Below are positions 1 through 10,562 of a stretch of 64,000 nucleotides of DNA, one piece after another (within the stretch, counting starts at the first letter, position 1; every line of letters starts with the position of its first letter). This DNA comes from Rhodospirillales bacterium (lineage in GTDB: Bacteria; Pseudomonadota; Alphaproteobacteria; Rhodospirillales; JASLQF01). The stretch is from contig JASLQF010000056.1 in the NCBI GenBank assembly GCA_030744625.1, positions 1 through 64,000 on the forward strand, in the 5' to 3' direction. Position numbers and translations under genes: made by a program. Under the pieces are notes generated by a model, which made no database searches, was not told the origin of the DNA, and saw nothing but the letters and a program-made list of their open reading frames with translations.

Positions 1-11
1 CCCCATGGGTG

Positions 12-102
12 GACCAAATCAGGCCTCCGCGGCGTTGCCGCTTCTTGCCGATGCGCCGGCATCGCCGGCGAAGCGGCGCCTTGCGGCCTTCCTGATTTGG
101 TC
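12..102. repeat. Nested inverted repeat at the window edge
   Basis: Perfect 12-bp arms, GACCAAATCAGG at 12-23 and its complement at 91-102, enclose a second pair, GCCGCTT at 37-43 and AAGCGGC at 71-77, and a third, CGATGC at 49-54 and GCATCG at 59-64. The segment could fold into a long branched hairpin. It lies just downstream of the leftward transporter stop at 211. It has no T-run, so it does not look like an intrinsic terminator. A dispersed palindromic element is possible, but no second copy was seen in the window. Confidence 0.5.
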
Positions 103-210
103 TCATCACAACCGCCTCCAGTTATTCGGATAGGCTCTTAATGCGCGGCTTCGGCCCTTATCGCCGCAAGGGACGGGGACCGCAAGGGACTCCCCTTCCG
201 AAACCTCGGC

Positions 211-1203
211 CTAGGCCGCTTCTTCCTTCTCCGTGTCGTCCTCGTCCTGCGCCGGGCCCGCCGGTCCGGCACCATCGATGACCGGCCGGGCGACGGTCTG
301 GCGCACCGGCTCGCCGGCCGTCACCGCCTCGCGGTGGGCGATGTAGAGGGTGGCGCAGAAGATCACGGCCGAACCCATCCACAGCCAGATATCGGGCCGC
401 TCGCCGAACAGCACGAGGCCGAGAAAGGCGACGAAGATGAGGCGGAAGAAGTCGAAGGGCAGCACCGCCGTCACGTCGGCGATGGCGAAGGCGCGGTTGA
501 GGCAGATGTGGGCCAGGGTCGCCATCAACCCCAAGGCCGCCAGCCACGCCCAGGTTTCGGGTGCGGGCGCGGTCCAGAAGAAGAGCGCCGGAACCAGCGA
601 AATAGGGGTCATCAACATGGCGGCGTAAAAGATGATGACGTGGGCCGAATCCGTCTTCAACGCCGACTTCACGCAAAGGATCGAGATGGCAATGAAGACG
701 GACGCGGTGAGGACGAGAATGACCGGAAAGTCGATCGTCTCGATACCCGGGCGCAGGATGATCATGGCACCGGTGAAACCGACGAGGGTCGCCGCCCAGC
801 GCCTGATACGCACCACCTCGCCGAGGAACAAGGCGGCGCCGATTGTGGCGAACAGGGGCACGGTGAAGCTGAGCGCCGTTACCTCGGCAATCGGCATCAT
901 GGTCAGCACCGTGAACCAGCACAGCATGGCGCCGGTGCTGGTCAAGGCGCGAAAACCGTATAGCCTGATCCGCGTGGTGGCGAAGCTCGCCAGGTTCGAA
1001 CGCCAGAACCACGGCAAGATGAACAACAATCCGAAGGCGTTGCGGAAGAACGCTATTTCGAAGGGATGAAGTTCGCCCGCGACACGACGCACGACCACGT
1101 TCATGAGGGAGAAGAAGAGGCAACTCAGCACCATCCAGAGCGCCCCGCGCACGGGCGCGGGGATGCGGGAGACGGCGGCGGCGGGAGAGGCGTCAGGCGG
1201 CAT
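211..1203 (-). CDS. EamA/DMT-family inner-membrane transporter
   Basis: The 330-residue product is a ten-helix member of the drug/metabolite transporter superfamily. It has two EamA repeats (roughly residues 20-150 and 165-300) and many hydrophobic segments, such as the stretch around FFSLMNVVVRR near the N-terminus. These proteins export or exchange small metabolites; the substrate cannot be read from sequence. The ATG at 1203 (MPPDASPAA) is chosen because the open frame upstream codes for arginine-rich sequence unlike the family. A hydrophilic acidic tail ends the protein (DEDDTEKEEAA). It diverges from the acetoacetyl-CoA synthetase gene with about 130 bp between them. A second EamA gene lies at 5092. 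Confidence 0.88.
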   Translation of the reverse strand: MPPDASPAAAVSRIPAPVRGALWMVLSCLFFSLMNVVVRRVAGELHPFEIAFFRNAFGLLFILPWFWRSNLASFATTRIRLYGFRALTSTGAMLCWFTVLTMMPIAEVTALSFTVPLFATIGAALFLGEVVRIRRWAATLVGFTGAMIILRPGIETIDFPVILVLTASVFIAISILCVKSALKTDSAHVIIFYAAMLMTPISLVPALFFWTAPAPETWAWLAALGLMATLAHICLNRAFAIADVTAVLPFDFFRLIFVAFLGLVLFGERPDIWLWMGSAVIFCATLYIAHREAVTAGEPVRQTVARPVIDGAGPAGPAQDEDDTEKEEAA

Positions 1204-1333
1204 CGACCCACAATCTAAGTTGTGTCCGGCGAAAACGCCACCTCGCACCACGCGGGGCTGGGTTGCGCGCCGCGCCGCCCCTCCGCATACTCGGCCGATC
1301 CCGCCCCGGTGACGGAGCGCGGGAGCCCTTTCG

Positions 1334-3298
<1,965 letters not shown>

Positions 3299-3362
3299 GC
3301 GGCCGGCGTTGTGTTCCGGGCTTCGCCCGTCCCCGCCGATTCATTTGCTTTCCCTGTCGCCC

Positions 3363-4250
3363 CTACGGGGCTCCCGCCTCTTGCAGCAGCCACTCGCGGA
3401 AGGCCTTGATCTTGGGGCGGTCCTTGGTGGCCCGCGGCGACACCACGTAATAGGCGAACTCCACCGGCAGGCTCACGTCGAAGGGCTTGACCAGGCGCCC
3501 CGATGCGAGCTCGTCGGCGACCAGCACGCTGCGCCCCAGCGCCACCCCTTCCCCGGCGACCGCCGCCTGCACGACCAGATTGGAGAGGTAGTAGCCGGGG
3601 CCGCGCGTGGCGTCGACTTGGGGCGCGCCGGCGGCCAGCAGCCACATGCGCCAGTTCTCGTGCAGGCTGTCGTGAATCAGCGTGTGGCGCGCCAGGTCGG
3701 CCGGCTTCTCCAGCGGCGGGCCGCGCTCGACGAGCGCCGGGCTGCACACGGGGAACACCTCCTCGGTCATCAGGCGCACCACATCCAGTTGCGGCCAGTC
3801 GCCGCGCCCGTAGCGCACGGCCATGTCCACGTCCTCGCGCGTCAGGTCGATCACCTCGTCGGAGGTCGAGATACGCACGTCGATCTCCCGGTGGCGTTCA
3901 CGGAACCTCTTGAGCCTGGGCACCAGCCAGGTGGCGGCGAACGAATCCATGGTGGTGACGGTGAGCACGCCGGTGGCGTCGCCGGCGTGCAGGCTTTCCA
4001 CCGCGTCCGCCATCTGGTCGAGGGCGTCGCGCACCGGCTGATAGAGCGCCTGCCCGTCGTCGCTCAACAAGAGGGCGCGATTGAGGCGCCGGAACAGGGG
4101 CACGCCCAGGCTCTCCTCCAACGACCTGATGCGCTGGCTGACCGCCGCCTGGGTGACGTGCAGCTCGTCGGCGGCCTGGGTGAAACTCAGGTGCCGGGCG
4201 GCGGCCTCGAAGACCCGGAGCGCGTCGAGGGAGGGCAGGGGGTGGGGCAT
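3363..4250 (-). CDS. GcvA-like LysR-family transcriptional regulator
   Basis: A 295-residue LysR-type regulator. The N-terminal winged helix-turn-helix (about residues 8-66) includes LSFTQAADELHVTQAAVSQ. A periplasmic-binding-protein-like effector domain of the GcvA subgroup follows (RLKRFRERH, MAVRYGRGDWP, GVALGRS). GcvA-like proteins control diverse metabolic genes, so glycine-cleavage control should not be assumed. The start ATG at 4250 has no clear ribosome-binding site. The divergent AT-rich region 4251-4476 may hold its own and the DUF1127 gene promoter, since LysR proteins usually bind next to their own start. Convergent with the acetoacetyl-CoA synthetase gene. Confidence 0.92.
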   Translation of the reverse strand: MPHPLPSLDALRVFEAAARHLSFTQAADELHVTQAAVSQRIRSLEESLGVPLFRRLNRALLLSDDGQALYQPVRDALDQMADAVESLHAGDATGVLTVTTMDSFAATWLVPRLKRFRERHREIDVRISTSDEVIDLTREDVDMAVRYGRGDWPQLDVVRLMTEEVFPVCSPALVERGPPLEKPADLARHTLIHDSLHENWRMWLLAAGAPQVDATRGPGYYLSNLVVQAAVAGEGVALGRSVLVADELASGRLVKPFDVSLPVEFAYYVVSPRATKDRPKIKAFREWLLQEAGAP

Positions 4251-4476
4251 GTGTTTAGATAATTAATTTTTATCCTTAATACAAGCTTTAGTCGCCAAAG
4301 CCCCTATCAAAAATAGGGATAAACGGTACTACATAGTCTATATACCGATTTTCATGCTTCTGGCGTTACATAAATTATTCTTATCCAAACCCAAGAAAGT
4401 ATCGTTTGTCCGGAGCGCCGATACCCCTTACCTGTGGGGCACGCGCAACCTCCAGTCCGCGAAGAGGAGTAGGACC
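4251..4476. promoter_or_regulatory. AT-rich divergent promoter region
   Basis: This is one of the few AT-rich segments of the window. It separates the LysR-type gene from the DUF1127 gene. It contains a hairpin-forming repeat, CCCTAT at 4302-4307 with ATAGGG at 4313-4318, flanked by TTTATCC at 4269-4275 and its complement GGATAAA at 4317-4323. These are plausible operator sites, but no motif could be tied to a named regulator. Confidence 0.45.
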
Positions 4477-4707
4477 ATGATCAAGACCGACACCGCGATT
4501 TTCCACACACCGGCGCCGAGAACGTGGTTGCCGACGGGCTTCCTGGCCAAAATCTCCAGCCGCGCCATCGCCGTTCTCTACGAGTGGCAGGAACGGGCGT
4601 CGACGCGCCACCGCCTGATGACACTGGACGAGCGCATGTTGAAGGACATAGGTTTGTCCGCCGCCACCGCCGAGAGGGAGGGACGCAAGCCATTCTGGCG
4701 CGCCTAG
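4477..4707 (+). CDS. Small DUF1127 (YjiS-like) protein
   Basis: A 76-residue protein whose C-terminal half carries the DUF1127 signature: arginine-rich helix, then LMTLDERMLKDIGLSAA and the tail REGRKPFW. Family members are small basic proteins common in alphaproteobacteria; several act in RNA turnover or stress and phosphate physiology, but no role can be given here. The ATG at 4477 is chosen because GAGGAG lies about 8 nt upstream. The longer in-frame start at 4354 would encode unlikely sequence across the AT-rich promoter region. The gene stands alone before the monooxygenase gene. Confidence 0.85.
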   Translation: MIKTDTAIFHTPAPRTWLPTGFLAKISSRAIAVLYEWQERASTRHRLMTLDERMLKDIGLSAATAEREGRKPFWRA

Positions 4708-4789
4708 GCGGGGCTGTGGCCGGCACCTCCCGAGGCCATGGGGAGAGAGACTCCCTGGCGCCACATTCCACGAACGCGAGGTGCCTGTC

Positions 4790-5095
4790 ATGATCGTCGT
4801 CTTATTCGAGGTCACGCCCAAGCCGGGCCGGGCCCAGGATTACTTTGACATGGCCGCCGAGTTGCGCCCGGAGCTCGAGAAAATCGACGGGTTCATCTCG
4901 GTGGAGCGCTTCGAAAGCCGCACCGAGGAGGGCAAGTACCTGTCGTTTTCGGTGTGGCGCGACGAAGAGGCGGTGCGCGCCTGGCGCGAGGTCGCCGAGC
5001 ACCAGGCCGCCCAGAACAAGGGAAAATCGGAAATCTTCGACCGCTACCGCATACGTGTCGCCGAGGTCGTGCGAGATTACGGCTTCGAGAGTTGA
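4790..5095 (+). CDS. Antibiotic-biosynthesis-monooxygenase (ABM) domain protein
   Basis: The 101-residue product is a single ABM-type alpha/beta-barrel half, normally a homodimer. Typical features are the N-terminal strand MIVVLFEVTPKPG, the SVERFES strand, and the helix WRDEEAVRAWR followed by EHQAAQ. Members range from cofactor-free oxygenases to heme-degrading and signalling proteins; the substrate is unknown. ATG 4790 fits GAGG at 4778-4781 better than the in-frame GTG at 4781. The stop overlaps the TTG start of the EamA transporter in a TTGA arrangement, so the two are probably translated together. This suggests a shared small-molecule role. Confidence 0.82.
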   Translation: MIVVLFEVTPKPGRAQDYFDMAAELRPELEKIDGFISVERFESRTEEGKYLSFSVWRDEEAVRAWREVAEHQAAQNKGKSEIFDRYRIRVAEVVRDYGFES

Positions 5096-6015
5096 CGAAT
5101 ATCCTGCTCTATGCCCTGACGGTGGCCATTTGGGGAACCTCGTGGCTGGGGATCAAGTATCAGATAGGCGTCGTGGCGCCCGAGGCGTCCGTGGTCTATC
5201 GCTTCGCGCTGGCCGCGGCGTTGATGCTTCTTTACTGCGCCCTGGCCCGGCGGCGCATGCGCTTTTCGCCCGCCGAGCACGCGTTCATGGCACTGCAGGG
5301 CCTGTTCCTGTTCTGCGCCAACTACGTGCTGATCTATCTCGGTACCCAATATCTGACCAGCGGCCTGGTCGCGGTGCTCTTCTCCACCATCGTGATCATG
5401 AACATCTTCCTCGGCGCCCTCTTCTTCGGCTCCCCCGTTCGCCGACGGGTGGTCCTTGGCGTCCTCGTCGGACTGCCCGGCATCGGCCTTGTGTTTTGGC
5501 CGGAAATCGTTGCCTTCGACCTGGCGCGGCAGGGGACGCTCGGCCTCGTGCTCACCCTGGCCGGCACGCTGTCGGCCTCGTTCGGCATGTTGATCTCGGG
5601 CCGCAACCAAAAGCAGAGGCTGCCGGTCATTCAAGCCAACGCCTACGGCATGACCTATGGGACCCTGTTCATGGCTGCCTACTGCCTGGCCGCCGGAACA
5701 CCCTTCGGCTTCGACCCCAGACCGCTCTACGTGGGCTCGCTGATCTTCCTAGCCGTGTTCGCGACGGTGATCGCGTTCTGGAGCTACCTGACCCTCCTGG
5801 GACGCATCGGCGCCGACCGCGCCGGCTACGCGAGCGTCCTCTTCCCCATCGTGGCGCTGGCCCTCTCCACGGTGTATGAGGACTACCAATGGACGCCGGC
5901 GGCGGCATTTGGCGTCGCCCTCGTCCTCGCCGGCAACGCCCTCATCCTGACCAGGGGCGGGACGGAACAGGCGGCGCCCCTCGCCCCCCCGGCAACATCC
6001 AAGGAGACGACCTGA
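5092..6015 (+). CDS. EamA/DMT-family transporter
   Basis: A 307-residue, ten-helix drug/metabolite transporter with two EamA repeats. It begins TNILLYALTVAIWGTSWLG, the usual first helix of the family, and includes SAFS-like small-residue helices and the late motif GRIGADRAGYASVLFP. The start is read as TTG 5092 because this frame has no ATG before the first helix and because TTG overlaps the upstream stop (TTGA), a coupling arrangement. Substrate unknown. The MFS gene follows 4 bp after the stop, so ABM, EamA and MFS form one tight operon, possibly for handling one compound. Confidence 0.86.
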   Translation: MTNILLYALTVAIWGTSWLGIKYQIGVVAPEASVVYRFALAAALMLLYCALARRRMRFSPAEHAFMALQGLFLFCANYVLIYLGTQYLTSGLVAVLFSTIVIMNIFLGALFFGSPVRRRVVLGVLVGLPGIGLVFWPEIVAFDLARQGTLGLVLTLAGTLSASFGMLISGRNQKQRLPVIQANAYGMTYGTLFMAAYCLAAGTPFGFDPRPLYVGSLIFLAVFATVIAFWSYLTLLGRIGADRAGYASVLFPIVALALSTVYEDYQWTPAAAFGVALVLAGNALILTRGGTEQAAPLAPPATSKETT

Positions 6016-6019
6016 ATCC

Positions 6020-7240
6020 ATGATGGCCAACCTTCGACGCAACGTGCCCCTGGTGATCCTATGTGGCGGCCTGCTGGTCACCGTCAGCATGGGCATCCGC
6101 CACGGCTTCGGACTCTTTTTGCCGCCGATTACGGAGCACCTGGGGATCGGGCGCGAGGCCTTCGCCTTGGCGCTCGCCGGGCAACAGTTGATGTGGGGGT
6201 TGTTCCAGCCGTTCACGGGCGCCATGGCCGACCGTTGGGGGAGCGGCCGCACCCTGGTCGGTGGCACCGCCATCTACGCGTTGGGACTGGTCGTGATGTC
6301 GCAGGCGTCGACGGTCCTGGAGCTCAACCTGGGCGCCGCGCTGTTCATCGGTTTTGGCCTCTCGGCAACCAGCTTCGCCGTCGTCCTCGGCGCCGTCGGC
6401 CGCGTCGTGGCCCTGGAAAAGCGCGGCATGGCCTTCGGCATCGTCAGCGCCGGCGGCTCTTTCGGCCAGTTCGCGGTGGCGCCCATCGCACAGGGCCTTA
6501 TCGGCATCCAGGGATGGTCGCAGGCCCTCGTCAGCCTCGCCCTGATCGCCGCCGTCATGGCGCCGCTAGCCCTCCTTCTGACCAGCCGCGCCGCCGACAC
6601 GCCCGGGGAAACCGGGGGCGGTGCGCAGCAGACGCTACGTCAGGCCGTCGCCGAGGCCGCGGCACACAAGGGGTTCATCTACCTGACGGCGGGGTTCTTC
6701 GTTTGCGGCTGGCAAGTGGGGTTCATCATGGTCCACCTGCCGGCCTACATCCAGGACGTGAACCTGCCGGCCAACATCGCCGCCTGGGCGCTCGGCCTCA
6801 TCGGCTTCTTCAACATCATCGGCACCTACGGGTGCGGCTGGCTCGGTGACCGCTATAGCCGCAAGTACCTCCTCAGCCTGCTCTATCTGGTGCGCTCCGC
6901 CGTTGTCGCCATCTTCCTGGTGGCCGCCAAGACCGAGGCCTCGGTGCTTCTGTTCTCCGCCGGCATCGGGCTCCTGTGGCTGGGCACGGTGCCGTTGACC
7001 AGCTCGCTGGTTGCCCAGATCTTCGGCGTCCAGTACCTGACGACCCTGTTCGGCATCGTCTTCCTCAGCCACCAGGTGGGGAGCTTCCTGGGCATCTGGC
7101 TGGGCGGCTGGATGTTCGACCTGACCGGCTCCTACACCTGGTTCTGGATCGGTTCCATCGCCTTCGGCGTCGCCGCCGCGTTCATCCACATGCCGATCGC
7201 CGACGCGCCGGTGCCCCGGCTGCGGCACCAGGCGGCCTAA
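6020..7240 (+). CDS. Major facilitator superfamily transporter
   Basis: A 406-residue, twelve-helix MFS protein of the OFA/monocarboxylate-like type. It has the loop 2-3 motif GAMADRWGSGRTL, helix 4-5 motif GIVSAGGSFGQF and loop 8-9 motif GWLGDRYSRKYLL, with the second half beginning near residue 215 after a hydrophilic loop. It probably moves an organic acid or similar small molecule; the direction is not predictable. The codon pair ATGATG at 6020 gives two starts one codon apart. AAGGAG lies inside the end of the EamA gene. It is the last gene of the ABM-EamA-MFS operon and convergent with the quinone reductase gene 11 bp away. Confidence 0.9.
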   Translation: MMANLRRNVPLVILCGGLLVTVSMGIRHGFGLFLPPITEHLGIGREAFALALAGQQLMWGLFQPFTGAMADRWGSGRTLVGGTAIYALGLVVMSQASTVLELNLGAALFIGFGLSATSFAVVLGAVGRVVALEKRGMAFGIVSAGGSFGQFAVAPIAQGLIGIQGWSQALVSLALIAAVMAPLALLLTSRAADTPGETGGGAQQTLRQAVAEAAAHKGFIYLTAGFFVCGWQVGFIMVHLPAYIQDVNLPANIAAWALGLIGFFNIIGTYGCGWLGDRYSRKYLLSLLYLVRSAVVAIFLVAAKTEASVLLFSAGIGLLWLGTVPLTSSLVAQIFGVQYLTTLFGIVFLSHQVGSFLGIWLGGWMFDLTGSYTWFWIGSIAFGVAAAFIHMPIADAPVPRLRHQAA

Positions 7241-7251
7241 AAGCCCGGCCG

Positions 7252-8232
7252 TCAATCGCCAACGGTAACCACGATCTTGCCGGTCGACTTGCGGGCGATC
7301 AGGGTGCGCAGCGCCGCCGCCGCGTCGGCCAGATCGAACGTATGGGAGACGCGGGGCCGGAGCGCCCCCTCGCCATACCACTCGAACAGCGCATCGAAGG
7401 AGCGGCGCACCAGGGCCGGGTCCAGCGTCCAATGGGCGCCCCAGTAGTAGCCGATGGCGGTGATGTTCTTGACCAGGAGGATGTTGGCCGGAATTTGCGG
7501 AACCTTGCCGCTGGCGAAGCCGACGATGAGGAGGCGCCCGCCACGCGCCGCGGCGCCCATGGCGGAGTCGAACGCGGCGCCGCCGACGGGGTCGTACACC
7601 ACGTCGACGCCGCGCCCTTCGGTCAGCTCCTTGGCACGGGCGCGGATGTCCTCGGCGGCGTAGTCGATCAGGTGGTCGGCCCCGTACTCGGCCGCCACCT
7701 TGAGCTTCTCGGGGCCGCCGGCGCAGGCGATGACGGTGGCGCCCATCTTCTTGCCGATCTCCACCGCGGTCAGGCCGACACCGCCGGTGGCGCCCAGCAC
7801 CAGCAAGGTCTCTCCCGCCTTCAGCCCGGCCTTGTAGGCAAGCCCGAGATGGGAGGTGCCGTAGGCGACGGGGAAGGCGGCGGCGCTGGTGAAGTCCATG
7901 GCGGCGGGAATGGGGATGACCCGTTCCGCCGAGGCCACCACCTGCTCGGCGAAGCCGCCGTGATCGACCGTGGCGACCACCCGCTGGCCGGACTCCAAAC
8001 CGCCGACATCGGGGGCGCATTCCAACACCTCGCCGGCGACCTCGAGACCGGGGCTGAAGGGAAAGTCCGGCTTGGTCTGGTAGGTACCGGCGACGAGCAG
8101 CACGTCGGCGAAGTTGACGCCGCACGCCTTGACCGCGATACGCACGGCGCCGGGGTCCAACGCCGGCGGCTCCACGTCTTCCAGGGTCAGGTTTTCGGGC
8201 TCGCCCCAGGCTTTGCAGACGACGGCGCGCAT
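7252..8232 (-). CDS. NADPH:quinone reductase-like medium-chain dehydrogenase
   Basis: A 326-residue zinc-independent MDR protein of the quinone oxidoreductase (QOR, NQO1-like) type. It has the GroES-like N-terminal domain (VKACGVNFADVLLVAGTYQ) and a Rossmann domain with GATGGVGL near residue 150. Structural-zinc cysteines are absent, as expected for QOR. It probably reduces quinones or conjugated ketones with NADPH in the cytoplasm. The ATG at 8232 has an excellent AAGGAGG site. It diverges from the SpoU-type methyltransferase gene. Confidence 0.9.
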   Translation of the reverse strand: MRAVVCKAWGEPENLTLEDVEPPALDPGAVRIAVKACGVNFADVLLVAGTYQTKPDFPFSPGLEVAGEVLECAPDVGGLESGQRVVATVDHGGFAEQVVASAERVIPIPAAMDFTSAAAFPVAYGTSHLGLAYKAGLKAGETLLVLGATGGVGLTAVEIGKKMGATVIACAGGPEKLKVAAEYGADHLIDYAAEDIRARAKELTEGRGVDVVYDPVGGAAFDSAMGAAARGGRLLIVGFASGKVPQIPANILLVKNITAIGYYWGAHWTLDPALVRRSFDALFEWYGEGALRPRVSHTFDLADAAAALRTLIARKSTGKIVVTVGD

Positions 8233-8308
8233 CGAGACCTCCTTGATTGTTTCGGGCTTTGTAGGTTCTATCCACTAGACCCTCTACCACCATCGGCGGG
8301 AGAGCGCC

Positions 8309-8887
8309 ATGCGGGGATATTTCGGGCTCGGCGTCGAGGGCGTCTCAAAGGCCATGAACGTCGGCAACCTCTTCCGTTCGGCCCACGCCTTCGGGGCGAG
8401 CTTCGTGTTCACCGTCGCCGCCGCCTACGCGCGCAGCCAGGGGGCCAAGTCGGACACCTCGGACACGCCGGGCCATGTGCCCTTCTACGGCTTCCCCGAC
8501 GCCGGCTCGCTGGTGCTGCCCGAGGCCTGCGTCCTGGTCGGCGTCGAACTCGCCGACGACGCGGTGGAGCTGCCGACTTTCCACCACCCGCGCCAGGCGG
8601 CCTACGTGCTGGGACCGGAGCGCGGCGGGCTGTCGCCGGAACTGACGGCGCGCTGCGGCTTCGTGGTGCGTATCCCGACGGCGTTCTCCCTCAACGTCGG
8701 CATCGCCGGGGCCATCGTCATGTACGACCGGTTGATCAGCCTGGGGCGCTTCCAGCGCCGCCCGGCGCGCCCCGGCGCACCGCCCGGGCCGCCGCCCGAA
8801 CACGTCTTTGGCGAGCCCAAAAGGCGCCGCAAGATGGAGAAGTTTCGCGCCCCGCCACCGGAGGACGGCACCAATACCGGCCAGTGA
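8309..8887 (+). CDS. SpoU/TrmH-family RNA methyltransferase
   Basis: A 192-residue SPOUT methyltransferase related to TrmH and TrmL. It has motif 1 (NVGNLFRSAHAFG), motif 2 (VLGPERGGLS) and motif 3 (IPTAFSLNVGIAGAI), which form the knotted SAM site for ribose 2'-O-methylation of tRNA or rRNA. It differs from classical TrmH in lacking an N-terminal extension and in having a proline- and arginine-rich tail of about 40 residues that may aid RNA binding. Start ATG 8309 follows GGGAG. It stands alone between the divergent QOR gene and the ATC-hydrolase-like gene. The exact RNA target is not evident. Confidence 0.87.
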   Translation: MRGYFGLGVEGVSKAMNVGNLFRSAHAFGASFVFTVAAAYARSQGAKSDTSDTPGHVPFYGFPDAGSLVLPEACVLVGVELADDAVELPTFHHPRQAAYVLGPERGGLSPELTARCGFVVRIPTAFSLNVGIAGAIVMYDRLISLGRFQRRPARPGAPPGPPPEHVFGEPKRRRKMEKFRAPPPEDGTNTGQ

Positions 8888-9013
8888 GCGCAAGCCCCGC
8901 GACCGGACGCGCCCCGGCCGCTGGCGGCGGACCGAGCGCCGGGCGTCTCGCCAGTTGCCTGATCGCCCGCTTCTTGGCAAGGTAACCACCGTCCCACAGC
9001 AGCGGAGCCAACA

Positions 9014-9496
9014 ATGACCGAGATATCCACCCTCACCAAGCGGCACCTGCAGGCGCAGGTCATCAGGCCGATTTACGAAGAAATGGAGCACGTGCTGGGC
9101 GCCGAGAAGGCCCAGCAGATCCTGGCCGACGCCATCCGCAAGGCGGCCCTGGCCGAGGCCCGGGAATTCGCCGAGCGGGCCCCCGGCAAGCGGCCCGACA
9201 TGGCAAGCTTCATCGCCCTCTTCGACCTGTGGACCCACGACGGCGGGATCGAGGTGGAGAATGTCGAGAAGGGCGAGGACCGCTATGACTTCGACGTGAC
9301 CCGCTGCCGCTTCGTCGAGATGTACCGCGACATGGGACTCGGCCACATCGGCCATCTTCTGTCCTGCCACCGCGACGGCACTTTCTGCGAGGGCTACAAC
9401 CCGGCGATCTCCCTGGAGCGCGAGAAGACCATCATGCAGGGGGACGACCGCTGCACCTTCCGCTACCGCTACAAGGCGCCCGAAGAGGCCTCATGA
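9014..9496 (+). CDS. L-2-amino-thiazoline-4-carboxylate hydrolase-family protein
   Basis: A 160-residue member of the L-2-amino-thiazoline-4-carboxylic acid hydrolase-like family. It has an N-terminal helical region, then FDVTRCRFVEMYRDMG, a conserved LLSCHRDGTFCEGY segment and the C-terminal FRYRY. The founding enzyme opens a thiazoline ring en route to cysteine in Pseudomonas, but most relatives are uncharacterised, so the reaction here is unknown. Start ATG 9014 is preceded by GGAG. The stop overlaps the asparaginase stop by 6 bp in a convergent arrangement. Confidence 0.75.
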   Translation: MTEISTLTKRHLQAQVIRPIYEEMEHVLGAEKAQQILADAIRKAALAEAREFAERAPGKRPDMASFIALFDLWTHDGGIEVENVEKGEDRYDFDVTRCRFVEMYRDMGLGHIGHLLSCHRDGTFCEGYNPAISLEREKTIMQGDDRCTFRYRYKAPEEAS

Positions 9497-10498
9497 GCCG
9501 AGCGTGGCGCGGATGACCCCGACCCGTTTGCCCGACCAGTTGACGAGCGGCCGTTCAAGATAGTCCACCATTTCCGTCCGGGCGTGGTCGTCGAGGACGC
9601 CCAGATGGCGCAGCACAGCGGTCATGGCGACCTCGGCGGCGCGCCCCGCCCCGTCCTCGATCTTCAAGGCGCAGCCCAGTCCGAGCCCCGGCATGATGGC
9701 GGCATGGAAGCCCTCGGCGCCACTCTTGACGACGAAGGCGCCGCGCCCGGCTTCCATGACCGCGGTGTCGTAGCGCCCCCGCCCCGCCACCAGTCCGGGG
9801 TGGGCGGTCATGGCGGCAACGATGCGGCGGGCGGCGGCGGCGCGCGGCGGCGCCAGGCTGTCGGGCGCCGCCAGACGCGCCATGGCGCGGGCGACGGCGG
9901 CGAGCGGCACGGCAAAGGTGGGGATTCCGCATCCATCGATCGCCACCGGCGCGGTGGCGACATCGCACCCGGTCATCTCGGCCAGGGTCTCGGCGACGCG
10001 GCGCTGCACGGCGTGGCCGCGCTTTATGTAGCCTGCCGTCTCCTCGCCAAGATGCAGGGCCGTGGTGAGAAACCCGGCATGCTTTCCGGAACAGGTGTTG
10101 GTCAGTGCCGAGGGTGCGTCCCCGGCACGCACCCGCGCCAGCGCCGCTTCCCTGCCCAACGGAGACTGCGCGCCGCATTCCAGATCATCCGCCGCCAAGC
10201 TGACGCGCTCCAGCCACGCGGCAATCCCCGCCACGTGCTCCGCCTCGCCGTTGTGGGAGGCACAGGCCAGGGCGATTTCGGCGTCGCCGAGGGCGAAGCC
10301 CTCAGCCGCGCCGGTCTCGATCAACGGCAGCGCTTGCAAGGGCTTGATCGCCGAGCGCGGGTAGACGGCGCGCTCGGTGTCTCCCCACGCGGCAACGATG
10401 GCGCCCCCGGCGTCGGCGACGGCGACGACGCCGCGGTGGTGGCTTTCCACCGCTTCGCCGCGGGTGACTTCGACGAGAACCGGGCTGGCCTTGTCCAT
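9491..10498 (-). CDS. Asparaginase II-type (Rhizobium-type) L-asparaginase
   Basis: A 335-residue protein of the asparaginase II family first described in Rhizobium etli, structurally unrelated to bacterial AnsA/AnsB. Family features include PRSAIKPLQALP, the CASHNGE motif, NTCSGKHAGFL, the IDGCGIPTF motif and a late KSGAEGFH. Expected activity is hydrolysis of L-asparagine to aspartate and ammonia. ATG 10498 (MDKASPVLVEV) is preferred over the in-frame start at 10534 because homologues begin at this strand. It diverges from the IalB-like gene only 64 bp away. Confidence 0.9.
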   Translation of the reverse strand: MDKASPVLVEVTRGEAVESHHRGVVAVADAGGAIVAAWGDTERAVYPRSAIKPLQALPLIETGAAEGFALGDAEIALACASHNGEAEHVAGIAAWLERVSLAADDLECGAQSPLGREAALARVRAGDAPSALTNTCSGKHAGFLTTALHLGEETAGYIKRGHAVQRRVAETLAEMTGCDVATAPVAIDGCGIPTFAVPLAAVARAMARLAAPDSLAPPRAAAARRIVAAMTAHPGLVAGRGRYDTAVMEAGRGAFVVKSGAEGFHAAIMPGLGLGCALKIEDGAGRAAEVAMTAVLRHLGVLDDHARTEMVDYLERPLVNWSGKRVGVIRATLGS

Positions 10499-10562
10499 GG
10501 CCCTTATGTGCCACCCGGCGGGTGCGGTTGGCAAGGTCGGCGGCGCCCGCTATGAATGGCCC

